Shown: one piece after another, positions 44,396 through 53,076 of the stretch | How the letters are laid out: the number at the start of each line of letters is the position of its first letter | Position numbering within the stretch: position 1 is the first letter of the stretch | Source: Abditibacterium sp. | Lineage (GTDB): Bacteria; Armatimonadota; Abditibacteriia; Abditibacteriales; Abditibacteriaceae | Direction of reading: 5' to 3' | Assembly: GCA_030448265.1 (NCBI GenBank) | Contig: JAUJNG010000001.1 | Location: 214,490-278,489, forward strand | Length of the DNA stretch: 64,000 bases | The notes under the pieces: model-generated | Databases searched by the model: none | The model's input: the letters and a program-made list of their open reading frames with translations, nothing else | Told to the model about the DNA's origin: nothing | Program-made: the position numbers and the translations under genes

Positions 44396-44947
44396 ATGAG
44401 ATCCCGGCTCCTAACGACTTTGCAATACCTCCAACAGCCTCGACACTTTCGCCATGTCTTGTTCGCGGGTCTGCTTTTGTGTGGCGCATGGTTCGTGGTG
44501 AACGTTCTACCCTGGAAGGTGGGGCCGCCTCCACCACCGCCAGCGGTGGCTTTTCAAAAGGCTCTGGGCCAACGGGTGCCCAAGGGCGTTTCCGACCTCG
44601 TGGTGGTGAGCCGTCAGTACGTCATCAAAAGTTGGTTTTGGATGCGGTTTCACGCTTCGGATCAGGCACTGGCTTCTCTACTACGCACGGGGAATGCAAC
44701 TGACATTAAGCGGGTAGAGCATCCGCCTCTTGTGCAAATCGCGCTGCAGGGAACCCTGGGTATCGGTCATCATAAATACGATTCGGTGGATAAGCAAACT
44801 GTCGGTTGGCATCGGGTCTTGAAAATCCGCAAGCCGGAGGTTTATAAGCTCTCTTACTTTTCCGAGGCAGATGGCTTTATCTGGTATAGCGATGTGATTG
44901 TAGACAGAAAGGGCGGCTGGGTTTACGTCCTAACCCGCAGTGACTAA
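44396..44947 (+). CDS. Membrane-anchored hypothetical protein
   Basis: A 183-residue protein with a single N-terminal membrane segment (VLFAGLLLCGAWFVVNVLPW), a Pro stretch, and an extracytoplasmic domain rich in aromatic and beta residues ending VYVLTRSD. No family recognised. Start 3 nt after the preceding stop. The following WD40 gene lies 95 nt downstream, so the group may be one operon. Confidence 0.65.
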   Translation: MRSRLLTTLQYLQQPRHFRHVLFAGLLLCGAWFVVNVLPWKVGPPPPPPAVAFQKALGQRVPKGVSDLVVVSRQYVIKSWFWMRFHASDQALASLLRTGNATDIKRVEHPPLVQIALQGTLGIGHHKYDSVDKQTVGWHRVLKIRKPEVYKLSYFSEADGFIWYSDVIVDRKGGWVYVLTRSD

Positions 44948-45042
44948 GACGGCTGTAAGACCGCTGAATGAGGGCACTGTGAGAGTCAAGTTTTTCATTT
45001 CGACAAAAGCAGCAAACGTGCCTCAATCCGTGGATACAACTC

Positions 45043-46014
45043 ATGACCAACTTGCGCCGGATCTGGGCTAAACCCATTGCAGCTTTCATTCTGGCTATCT
45101 TGCTCTTCTGGACGCTTTGGTTCCTGCTTTGGAAGCTGCTTACTGTTCCAACTGTCAACTCCATTGCCTTTTCGCCAGACGGCAAGCTCCTGGCAGGGGC
45201 GGGAGGCTGGCTCACGCCTCATGACGGTGATGAGTTGGGAGGTGCACTGTGGATCTGGGATGTTGAGAGTGGAACCGTCAAACAGAGACTCACTGGGCGC
45301 TTTAACCAATTGGGCATACTCAGAGTCGTCGCATTTTCGAGCGATGGCCTCAAAGTGGTGGGCTGGCAGAGCAACGGGAAGGAATTCACGTGGGATGTTC
45401 GTACAGGCCAACTCCTTCACGCCCGAGACGTGCCTACTGTGGTGCTTTCAGGGCAAGTAGCAGCCCCCTTGTTCGAGCGAGCTCCGGAATCCTCTACGCG
45501 GGCTTTACCGTTTATTTCCTCGCCTATCGGCAACCGTCTTCCTACACCTGTCGATAGGACTCAACGGAAGGCTGCACTCAGTGCAGTAGAGCGGATCCTA
45601 GTTAGAAACACAGGCGAGGAATTACTATCGCTCTCTGCCGATGCCACATGGGCCGCGACCCACAAAGCGGAGGATAAGACGCAGAAAACCACCATTCTCG
45701 TTCGCCAATTACCCGATGGGAAAGTGCTGCAAGAACTCCCCGAGTCCATTGGCCAAGCGCATCCCGTTAAATTTTCACCGGACAACCAACTTCTGGCGCT
45801 GCAACAGCATGGGGGCCACAGTCCAAGTCCCTTGCGCCTCTGGGATTTGCGCCATCGTCGGCTTCGACAGACTTTGAAGAGTGACGTCGTTTTTGTAACT
45901 TCTCTTGCCTTTTCGCCCGATAGCCAGAGGGTGGCAGAAGGTGGAGGCTACGGGAGTGTTGAAATATGGGATATAGATACGGGTCAGCTTGTCCATCACT
46001 GGGAGGCGGGGTAA
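45043..46014 (+). CDS. Membrane-anchored WD40 repeat protein
   Basis: A 323-residue protein: basic N-terminus, one transmembrane helix (AAFILAILLFWTLWFLLW), then WD40 blades marked by IAFSPDGKLLAG, LWIWDVESGT, FTWDVRTGQ, LRLWDLRHRR and a final VEIWDIDTGQ. A 70-residue insert in the middle (about residues 130-200) lacks blade motifs. Same layout as the frameshifted gene at 13.1-14.3 kb, and intact here. Likely a scaffold on the outer face of the membrane. Confidence 0.82.
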   Translation: MTNLRRIWAKPIAAFILAILLFWTLWFLLWKLLTVPTVNSIAFSPDGKLLAGAGGWLTPHDGDELGGALWIWDVESGTVKQRLTGRFNQLGILRVVAFSSDGLKVVGWQSNGKEFTWDVRTGQLLHARDVPTVVLSGQVAAPLFERAPESSTRALPFISSPIGNRLPTPVDRTQRKAALSAVERILVRNTGEELLSLSADATWAATHKAEDKTQKTTILVRQLPDGKVLQELPESIGQAHPVKFSPDNQLLALQQHGGHSPSPLRLWDLRHRRLRQTLKSDVVFVTSLAFSPDSQRVAEGGGYGSVEIWDIDTGQLVHHWEAG

Positions 46015-46047
46015 AAATGCCATGCCCGCATTTCGAGTGCGAAACCT

Positions 46048-46329
46048 ATGAGCGATTTGAACGGCGACGAACCCGTAGATCTTAAAGAGCGCTCCTGCGG
46101 GTCCTGCGCAGGTTGCGTTCTTCTTCCAGTGATTTTCTTGTTGTTGACCTATATACTGGTGATGTTGGAAGACTATTTTTCGCCTGGAACCAATTGGGAT
46201 GGTGGGTTCGCGCTAGGTTTTATTGGCCTGCCTCTGCTATTGGTGACCGGGGCGATTCTTGGAGCCACCTTTTCCAAGCAACTGGTTGGTCTGCTGAAGG
46301 AGATCAAGTGGAGACTCTGGGATTCGTGA
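46048..46329 (+). CDS. Small membrane protein
   Basis: A 93-residue protein with a Cys-rich acidic head (RSCGSCAGC) and two hydrophobic helices (LLPVIFLLLTYILVM; ALGFIGLPLLLVTGAILGA). Starts 33 nt after the WD40 gene on the same strand. Function unknown. Confidence 0.6.
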   Translation: MSDLNGDEPVDLKERSCGSCAGCVLLPVIFLLLTYILVMLEDYFSPGTNWDGGFALGFIGLPLLLVTGAILGATFSKQLVGLLKEIKWRLWDS

Positions 46330-46381
46330 ACAAACAGCGAGGAACGAACTGTTTCGAGATGCAGCCATTGGCGCGAGCAAC

Positions 46382-46846
46382 TTACTTGGGTGAGCTATTA
46401 CCGGCTTCGTTTATTGAAAACAGGGCGCGCAGTTCGGGCCGTAAGCGTTGCGGTCGCCGCGTCTGTCGGTTGACGGGAATCCACAGCGTGCGAGCCTGAG
46501 CCAAAAGCCGCTCGTCGCCGGCGCGCTCGATGGCGGTGTGGCGTTCGAAGGTCAGACCCTGCGCCGCGCCGACCCAGGTTCGCACCAGCACCTCGTCTCC
46601 AAGCATGGCGGGGCTTTTGTAGTCAATCTCGTGGCGCGAGACGACCCAAAGCAGCAGATCCTGGTCTTGCTCTGGTGCTACATCCTGCCAGTGCAGGGTG
46701 GCAATTTCTTGCACCCAGCGCAGGTAGACCGTGTTGTTGACGTGCCCCAGCTCGTCGATGTCGCCGGCTTCAACCGCCATGGTTCTCTGGAAAGGCGAAG
46801 GGGGTGGTGAAGATGGCATAGGAGAGTTGGTCTCAAGGGCGGTCAT
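46382..46846 (-). CDS. Acyl-CoA thioesterase, 4HBT hotdog family
   Basis: A 154-residue protein; GAGGAG lies 6 nt before the ATG at 46846. Hotdog fold: DIDELGHVNNTVYLRWVQEI with the catalytic Asp and Asn/His (D-x-x-GHVNN), VSRHEIDYKSPAMLGDEV, then WVGAAQGLTFERHTAI. Typical of YbgC/FcbC-type thioesterases that hydrolyse acyl-CoA. The exact acyl chain is not readable. Single gene, convergent with the small membrane protein. Confidence 0.9.
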   Translation of the reverse strand: MTALETNSPMPSSPPPSPFQRTMAVEAGDIDELGHVNNTVYLRWVQEIATLHWQDVAPEQDQDLLLWVVSRHEIDYKSPAMLGDEVLVRTWVGAAQGLTFERHTAIERAGDERLLAQARTLWIPVNRQTRRPQRLRPELRALFSINEAGNSSPK

Positions 46847-46951
46847 CCCCCTCTCCTCAATTTCGGGGCCTGACCGCTTCTGTGCTGATGCGTGGTGAGA
46901 CGCACTTGCAGGCGAGATCTAAGTGAGCGAAGATGCACCCTAAGAGGTGCC

Positions 46952-47410
46952 ATGATGAAGCGCAACGGATTCACTTTAATAGAAGGTGTGGTTGTCGTGG
47001 CCATCATCGGTGTCGTGGTGGCGATCTTGCTTCCGGTTCTGGGGCCTCGTCCGGCTCGTTTCTACGCCGTGGTCATCGCGCCTCAACACTTCCGCCAGAC
47101 TCCGCTTTCCGTCGTCATGGCTCGCCTCGATCAGGCGCGGCAGACGGCTCGCACCAAAGAGGGAAAGAAGAGTTTTGCCTACCTGAGTTCAGCGCATTGG
47201 TCTACCGAGTCGCTCAAGCGCCGCCGGGTGTCGCTCGACACTCAGGAGGAGATGCCGCTCAAAGACGTGCTTGAAAGACTCGAAAAGACGGCTCACATCA
47301 GGCTGAACTACGGCGGATGGTGCGGCACGTGCGGTAGCTCGATGGGGCGCCTTCGCATTGAAGACACGCTCGGCAAACTCAGCGCTCAGATGTCAGGGCA
47401 CGCAAAGTAG
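46952..47410 (+). CDS. Pseudopilin-like protein
   Basis: A 152-residue protein with a class III signal: MMKRNGFTLIEGVVVVAIIG. A Gly before Phe, the +5 Glu and a hydrophobic helix are as in type IV pilins and type II secretion pseudopilins. The rest has CGTCGSSMGRL near the C-terminus, perhaps a disulphide loop. AAGAGG precedes the first ATG by about 6 nt. No pilus assembly genes are nearby, so it probably relies on a system elsewhere. Confidence 0.7.
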   Translation: MMKRNGFTLIEGVVVVAIIGVVVAILLPVLGPRPARFYAVVIAPQHFRQTPLSVVMARLDQARQTARTKEGKKSFAYLSSAHWSTESLKRRRVSLDTQEEMPLKDVLERLEKTAHIRLNYGGWCGTCGSSMGRLRIEDTLGKLSAQMSGHAK

Positions 47411-47417
47411 GTCACTT

Positions 47418-47948
47418 ATGATTCACCAAGGCCTTCGCGCTCCAGCACTTATGGCAGCAGCCTGCCTCACATTAGGCGGCTGTAACTACGGTGCCCCTTA
47501 TGTAGATTCGTTTACCGAGGGAACACCAGCCAAAGCAGATTTAGTGGGGACCTATGTTCTGACGGACGAAACGTTGATCCATGACCATGCGCTAATCGAT
47601 GGCGACCCTTACAAGCGTGGCACCGTTCTGACAGCTCAGAATGGTTCCAAGGCCGCTGTCCACAAATTGATTCTTCGGAGCGACGGCACTTTCTCGGCGG
47701 TGAATATACCGCTCTGGACCGACAACCAGACGCAGGTCTGGACCATCAAGAATTTCCAGTCGGGTTCGGGCCAATGGTTTGTGGAAGAAGGAGGGATTTC
47801 ATTCTCTACTCCCAATCTCAAATTGATTCCAAACGATAACAACACCACGATCCGTTTACTTGGGCAGAAACCACCATATACGATCTTGTTCTACTACGCG
47901 AGAGACCCAGACTTTGACGACGCCATGTCATTCGAAAAAGAGAATTGA
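47418..47948 (+). CDS. Lipoprotein of unknown function
   Basis: A 176-residue protein with a lipobox, LTLGGC, at residue 22 after a short hydrophobic signal. The mature part is beta-rich with DLVGTYVLTDETL (a lipocalin-like start) and VHKLILRSDGTFSAVN. No family assigned. It starts 7 nt after the pseudopilin stop and is probably co-transcribed. Confidence 0.7.
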   Translation: MIHQGLRAPALMAAACLTLGGCNYGAPYVDSFTEGTPAKADLVGTYVLTDETLIHDHALIDGDPYKRGTVLTAQNGSKAAVHKLILRSDGTFSAVNIPLWTDNQTQVWTIKNFQSGSGQWFVEEGGISFSTPNLKLIPNDNNTTIRLLGQKPPYTILFYYARDPDFDDAMSFEKEN

Positions 47949-47989
47949 AGGTTTCGCGCACCATCGCCGATCTCGAAGCGAGTGAGAAT
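47946..47989 (+). pseudogene. Second comM fragment, cut by an IS
   Basis: In frame LKVSRTIADLEASEN, matching the end of the comM remnant at 43.7 kb (LKVSRTIADLEDSEK) with about 80% DNA identity over 42 nt. It ends exactly at the left inverted repeat of the IS5 element. Confidence 0.6.
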
Positions 47990-48839
47990 CAGTTTGAAAA
48001 GTCATTTGACCGTCTGTGTGGCAAGTGGCTTGTGAGTTTGGGAGCGTGACCAACCCAAGCTACGCCACCGACCTCACAGACGATCAGTGGCAGATTATCA
48101 AAGATTTGCTGCCTCCACCTAAACGGGGTGGCAGACCCCGCACGGTGTGCCTGCGCGCGGCACTCAACGCCATGATTTACCTTCTCACCACAGGGTGCCA
48201 ATGGAAGATGCTGCCCCAAAGCTACCCACACTGGCGCACGGTCTACGGCTACTTCCGCGCTTTTAAGAGGATGGCACCTGGCGCCGCTTACACAATCGGC
48301 TGCGGCGCTACGCGCGTCGTCTGGCGGGGCGGCGTGCTCGCCCTACAGCCGCAAGCATCGATAGCCAGTGCGTCAAAGCCACCCACATCGCGGGGCCACG
48401 CGGCTATGACGCCTTCAAAAACATCAAAGGCCGCAAGCGCCACATCATCGTGGACACCTTGGGGCTGTTGTTAGCTGTTGTGGTCACGCCCGCCAACACC
48501 TCCGATACTGCCGGAGCCGTGCCGTTAATCCCTTTGCTGCGCCACAGCGCCCACTCCTTGCGCCTGGTGTGGTGCGATGGGGGCTACTTCAATGGCGCCT
48601 TCGAGCAAGCCCAAAAGCACGGCTTGAAGTTGACGCCCGTGTTGCGCCCAGCTCAGCAAAAGGGTTTTACGCCTCTTGCCAAACGCTGGGTGGTCGAGCG
48701 CACCTTTGCCTGGCTCTCGCGCTGCAGGCGTTTGGCCCGCGAGTATGAGGTCAGAGTTGAATCCAGCGAAGCCTGGATCTGCTTGGCTATGACCAAACTC
48801 ATGCTCGCCAGACTTGCACCTCTCTGACTTTTCAAACTG
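47990..48839 (+). mobile_element. IS5-family insertion sequence
   Basis: About 850 bp bounded by 15-bp perfect inverted repeats, CAGTTTGAAAAGTCA at 47990-48004 and its complement at 48825-48839. One transposase gene. Target duplication not clear. It sits in a comM remnant and 4 nt from the dGTPase stop. Confidence 0.88.
48046..48827 (+). pseudogene. IS5-family transposase with one frameshift
   Basis: Begins at GTG 48046 with a DUF4096 domain ([36 protein letters not shown]). The frame breaks after AFKR at about 48272, where one G seems missing (the family needs KRDGTW). Reading on in the next frame gives the first Asp ([11 protein letters not shown]), [17 protein letters not shown], the second Asp (LVWCDGGYF) and the final [15 protein letters not shown] with Glu. 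Apart from this base the gene is complete. Some IS5 members use programmed frameshifting, but no slippery run is visible here, so mutation or a sequence error is likelier. Confidence 0.85.
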
Positions 48840-48842
48840 ACT

Positions 48843-50242
48843 CTAAGAGGGCAGTTTAATGCCCGACAACTTTTGGTAAAGGTCGACGGCGGTGCGGTCG
48901 GTGAGGCCCGAAATGTAATCCGTCACTACCAACAACCGCTCGTAAGCGGTGAGTTTCTCCAAATACGCTTCGGAGTTCTCGCAGCGTTCTTCCCCAAATC
49001 GCAGACTGGAAGCGGGCAGGATGCGGCGCAGCTTGCGTTCTCGCAGTCCCTCACCTTTGCCAACAATCGCAGGGTAAAAGAAATCGAGCAGGCCGCCGAT
49101 GGTCTGGTAACCCGCGTATTCGACAAGCAGAACGCGCTCGTCAGTGTAAACCTGGGTTTTGGCGGCTGATTTGAGTTGTTTATGTTGTTTATAAGGTTCT
49201 GCTTTGTCGCAAGCTTCGATCAGGCTTTGAGTGAAGGTGCCGTTTTCGATGGCTTCCAGAGAATTTCTCCACACCTTCATGCAGGCTTCGGTGAGGCCAG
49301 AGATGGCGAAAGAGCGTAGCATGACGATGGCCGTATCATCCTCGAATTTGGCGTCGGGTGGGGAATAGCCCTCGTAACAGAGGAGATCGAACAGATCGCG
49401 CAGTTCCGCCGCCGAAAGTAGGCCAAGACGGTAAGCGTCCTCCAAATCGACGACAGCGTAGCAGATGTCGTCGGCGGCTTCCATCAAAAATGCCAATGGA
49501 TGGCGCGCATAAACCCCTGGGGCGTGTTCAACCATTCCCGTCTCGCGGCAAACCTCGACGGCCAGTTCCATTTCGGCTTGGAAGTAGTTGAATTTCTTGA
49601 AAGCGACATCTTTTTGGTGAGCCTGAAAAACTTTGCCCTCGACCCAGGAAGGGCGCGGGTATTTGAGCAGTGCGCCAAGGGTGGCATAGGTCAGGCGCAG
49701 GCCGCCGCGCCGTTCACGGCCCTGGAGTTGGGCCAGAATGCGAAAACTCTGTGCATTCCTTGGAAACTGAGAAAGTCCTGGTTTTTGGGCCTGGAAAAGT
49801 CTTGGAGCAGGGACTTATCTTTGAATTGGTTCGTCGCCCACTGCTGAATGGCGTCCTCACCCGAATGACCGAACGGCGGGTTGCCCAAGTCGTGCGCCAA
49901 ACAAGCCGCCGCCACAATGAAACCCACATCCCAGAGTGCCACCTCTTCTGGCAAAAGTCCTTCCTGGATGAGGTAGGCTCCAGCCATTTGACCCATAGAA
50001 CGACCGACGCACGACACTTCGAGCGAGTGCGTCAGACGTGTGCGGGTGTAGTCTGAAGGCGAAAGGGGGAAAACCTGCGTTTTGTCTTGCAAGTGGCGAA
50101 ACGGCTCGCTGAAAGCAATGCGGTCGTAATCTCTATCGAACTGCGTCCGTCCTGGCAACAAGGGGCTTTGCGCTGGACTCTGGCCTAAACGAGAGGATGA
50201 AAGAAATTTTTGCCAACGCAGAGAGCGATCCGAAGGAGCCAT
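48843..50242 (-). pseudogene. dgt: dGTP triphosphohydrolase with one frameshift
   Basis: Reads as a full dGTPase if one A is restored near 49772 (GGAATGC for GGAAATGC). The first part has YDRIAFSEPFRHLQDKTQVF, the HD motif pieces RLTHSLEVSCVGR and LAHDLGNPPFGHSGE. The second frame continues ILAQLQGRERRGGLRLTYAT, then HPLAFLMEAADDICYAVVDL with the last Asp, and ends near 48843. Total about 466 residues, normal for dgt. It hydrolyses dGTP to deoxyguanosine and triphosphate. The shift removes the C-terminal half of the enzyme if it is real; otherwise the gene is intact. Confidence 0.85.
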
Positions 50243-50884
50243 GATGGGTCTGAGTTAATCAAGTTTGCGCCTGGGCCTCCCGTCAGGGGAGAGCATTGAA
50301 GCTGAAATTTTGAAAACTTGACCTGCGCATAGGCTCTCGCCTGGCAAGCCTTCGGCGCCGATGCTCGTGAGCTTGCGTGTTGCGCTTCTCGAAACGACAT
50401 TGAACAGGTGTTCGTCGGCGGGTGATATTCGAAATTCGATCAGATGGGGTGCCCACGCCGCGCCTCTATACACTTGCCGATGGAGCAGGGTCGAAAAGCG
50501 GGAAACCACCTCAAAGGCAAGATTTGGGTGGGGAGAAGCAACGATTCGATGTTACTCGATGACGTTTTAGAGAGAGGTGGTCGCTTATATGAGCGACTCC
50601 AAAGGGTATATCGGCTCCGTATGCGATGTTGCCCGAGGCGCCGAGCGACCAACCTTCGCGTAAATTCGTGGAGTGGGACAATAACCACGTGCTCAGAGCG
50701 CAGGGTAGGCTTAAATGTGGATATCCACGCCCGCCGCTCACAGGTTTCCGCTTCTTTGGAGCCGGTGCCCGTCTCTACCCTGACTGAACGCTTCTACGTC
50801 TCTCACACCGTCTCAGTTGGCCTAAAACTGGGGAGTGTAGATTCAGTGGTTTAACATGTGATCCGTTGCTACAAACCGAAAGTG
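50243..50884 (+). other. Intergenic region holding a repeat copy
   Basis: About 640 nt between two minus-strand genes. No gene supported. Contains the + strand element at 50580-50645 described separately. Confidence 0.5.
50580..50645 (+). repeat. Extended motif element, copy A
   Basis: TATATGAGCGACTCCAAAGG continues as GTATATCGGCTCCGTATGCG and ATGTTGCCCGAGGCGC. The same 60-nt stretch, about 86% identical by eye, is at 55156-55212. The motif lies in a small palindrome, TCGCT-TATATG-AGCGA. Confidence 0.75.
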
Positions 50885-51988
50885 TCATTCCATTGATGCG
50901 TCCATTCTTTTCCACTCCCGAATTTTCTCTTCCCAGTGTTCGCGGGACGGCAAGCGCGCTGCGATTTCTCGCAAGGGCGCGGTCTCGCCTTCCCAGGGAC
51001 GGTTGAGGCCGCGCATAATCTCGCATTTTCGGCTCAAATAAATGGCCGCATCAAACCAGTGTTCGTGAGTTCGAGCAACTTCGACGGCCTCCTCGCACAC
51101 CGTGAGCGCCTTTTCGTCTTCGCCGCCCGCTTCGTGAAACACGAGCGCGGCGGGAAAGATCGCGTTGCGCGGCGGCGAAAGCGCCGCCTGTTTTTGCTGC
51201 GCCAGGCGGTAGAAGCGCCTGGCTTCGCTCTCATTTGCGGCGCAGCGCGCTCCCACAGCGCGCCACATCGTAAAAATGGCGGTCAGGCGCTCGTTTCCAT
51301 CGCGGCGAGACAGGTCCGCGCCCAATTCCGCAAGTTCCGCAACCTGGCGGCGCGCCTCCGTCGGGTCGAAGCGGTGCAGCGCATTGAGCAAATCCACGAG
51401 CGCGTAGATGATGTAGTGCGACGACTCGCTGGCCTGCGTGGCGTGATAGTGACACGCGTGTCCAAAGTGTTGCCAGCCGATTTCCACGGCTTCGGGATTG
51501 TCCAAAGCGGTCATGAATCGGGTGCGGAGCTGCCAATAAAGCAAATAAAACGACTCGTAACGATGCCATTCCATCTCGGAATTTTCCAAAGCCGCGCGAA
51601 TTTGCGGGGCATGACCGATGGGATCGATTTTGGAGTAGGCCGCAATGAAATTCAAATGGATGGCGATCCGTTCGGGAAAAGCGCTGAACTGGGGGCCGCG
51701 CGTCTCGACTACGAGCCGAGCCGCAACGCGTAGCGCCGCGGCGGGGTCGTGTTTTTCATAAAGCAAAATCTCGGTCTTCCAAAACCCGAAAAACGCGCTC
51801 CACCAGGGTTCAGCTAGTTGCACCGCCAGGGCGTGGCCCCGTTCGCACAGCGCCAGCCGTTCGTCAGGGTTTTCTCGGCTCAGGCTTTCCATTTGTTCGA
51901 CTAAATCCAACAAAACGAGTTTGTCGAAGCGGTTTTCCGCGAGCGCTTGCCGGCAAAAATCCTCAACCCATTGATACTGGTTATTCAT
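50885..51988 (-). CDS. Helical-repeat (TPR-like) protein 2 of the Hsp90 operon
   Basis: A 367-residue all-helical protein: repeated helix pairs such as ALCERGHALAVQLAEPWWSAF, ALVDLLNALHRFDPTEARRQ and a C-terminal EHWEEKIREW. It is paralogous to the gene upstream: both have PDERLALCERG/PDEQLAAYEAA, FSAFPERIAIHLNFIAAYSKID/FSAFPQRLDLQMNLASAYAVID and SREHWEEK/SKEHWEKR. The ATG at 51988 overlaps the upstream stop (ATGAATAA), implying coupled translation. Function unknown; TPR-like folds often bind chaperones, which fits the Hsp90-like neighbour. Confidence 0.8.
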   Translation of the reverse strand: MNNQYQWVEDFCRQALAENRFDKLVLLDLVEQMESLSRENPDERLALCERGHALAVQLAEPWWSAFFGFWKTEILLYEKHDPAAALRVAARLVVETRGPQFSAFPERIAIHLNFIAAYSKIDPIGHAPQIRAALENSEMEWHRYESFYLLYWQLRTRFMTALDNPEAVEIGWQHFGHACHYHATQASESSHYIIYALVDLLNALHRFDPTEARRQVAELAELGADLSRRDGNERLTAIFTMWRAVGARCAANESEARRFYRLAQQKQAALSPPRNAIFPAALVFHEAGGEDEKALTVCEEAVEVARTHEHWFDAAIYLSRKCEIMRGLNRPWEGETAPLREIAARLPSREHWEEKIREWKRMDASME

Positions 51989-53075
51989 GCGTTTCCCCAC
52001 CTGCGAGGGCTTCCAATTCGCCGAGTCGTTTTTCCCAGTGTTCTTTCGACCGGAGTTTGGCGGCCACGCGCCGCAGGCGTTTGGCGTCCTGGGAAATATC
52101 GCGGCCCAGTTGATGGAGCAGACGACATTTTTTGAGGCGGCAGTCGGCCACAAAAAACGTCAATTTGTGGGCGTGCAAAATGCGGATCTTGGCCTGGCAG
52201 ATTTGCAGGGCTTTTTCGATGTCGCCGCCTGCGAGGTGAAATTCCATCGCGCCGAAAAGCGCGCTGGCGCGCGGTGGCGGCAAACGGTTTTGCAGCGTCA
52301 TCGCCTGACGGTAAAAGCGTTTAGCCTCGCTTTCCTGACCGTCCCAGCGCGCCGCGAGAGCGCGCCACATCAAAAAGGACGCTATTCTGCGATTGTGCGC
52401 CTCACGCCGCGCACCGGCTTCTCCCGTCGCGGCTAAATCGCGCAGTTGGAGGCGCGCGTTCGTGGGGTCGAATTCAACCAAGGCGGCGCAGAGCAGAGCA
52501 AATGCGTCCGAGATGTAATGGTCGTCGCCGCTTTCCTCGGCGGCCTCCAAATAACGATAGCCGGCATCAACGGCGCCTGGATCTTCGATTCTTTCGAGAA
52601 AATAGCCCCACAACTGACAGTAGTAAACGCGCCCGTCGCAAAATTGGTCGCAGCCCGCTTCGATATGGGCGAAAAGGGCGCGCAGTTCGGTTTCGTAGCC
52701 AATGGGGTCAATGACCGCATAAGCGGAAGCGAGGTTCATCTGCAAGTCGAGGCGCTGGGGAAACGCGGAAAACTCCGGTTTGGAAGTCTCGAAAACCGCG
52801 CGCACGGCACGGTCGAGCGCCTGGCGCGGCTGTTGCTTGCCAAAGATCATCACTTCGATGACCCAGTGCTCGTAAAACAGTTCGCACCAGCGCTCGCCGA
52901 GTTGGATTGCCAGGGCGCGGGCCGCTTCATAAGCCGCCAGTTGTTCGTCGGGCGAATCGTGGGGGATGCGCTCGGCGATTTCGTAAAAGGTGGCCAGGCG
53001 CACGCGCGAAGCGTCGCCCTCCCGCCGCGCCCTGTCCTCGAAATCCCACAGCCACTGCCACGAATCAAGGGCCAT
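51981..53075 (-). CDS. Helical-repeat (TPR-like) protein 1 of the Hsp90 operon
   Basis: A 364-residue helical protein, paralogue of the next gene. It starts with SWQWLWDFEDRARREGDASR and has repeated helix pairs through ALLCAALVEFDPTNARLQLR, FLMWRALAARWDGQESEAKR and KSRLLHQLGRD-like segments. Start is 1 nt after the Hsp90-like stop (TGACATG), so both are translated as one unit. No enzymatic motif. Likely a protein-binding partner of the Hsp90-like ATPase. Confidence 0.82.
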   Translation of the reverse strand: MALDSWQWLWDFEDRARREGDASRVRLATFYEIAERIPHDSPDEQLAAYEAARALAIQLGERWCELFYEHWVIEVMIFGKQQPRQALDRAVRAVFETSKPEFSAFPQRLDLQMNLASAYAVIDPIGYETELRALFAHIEAGCDQFCDGRVYYCQLWGYFLERIEDPGAVDAGYRYLEAAEESGDDHYISDAFALLCAALVEFDPTNARLQLRDLAATGEAGARREAHNRRIASFLMWRALAARWDGQESEAKRFYRQAMTLQNRLPPPRASALFGAMEFHLAGGDIEKALQICQAKIRILHAHKLTFFVADCRLKKCRLLHQLGRDISQDAKRLRRVAAKLRSKEHWEKRLGELEALAGGETHE

Positions 53076-53076
53076 G

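Noticed and set aside
48046..48474. Programmed frameshift in the IS5 transposase
   Set aside because: No A-rich slippery heptamer is present at the break near 48272; a missing G explains it more simply.
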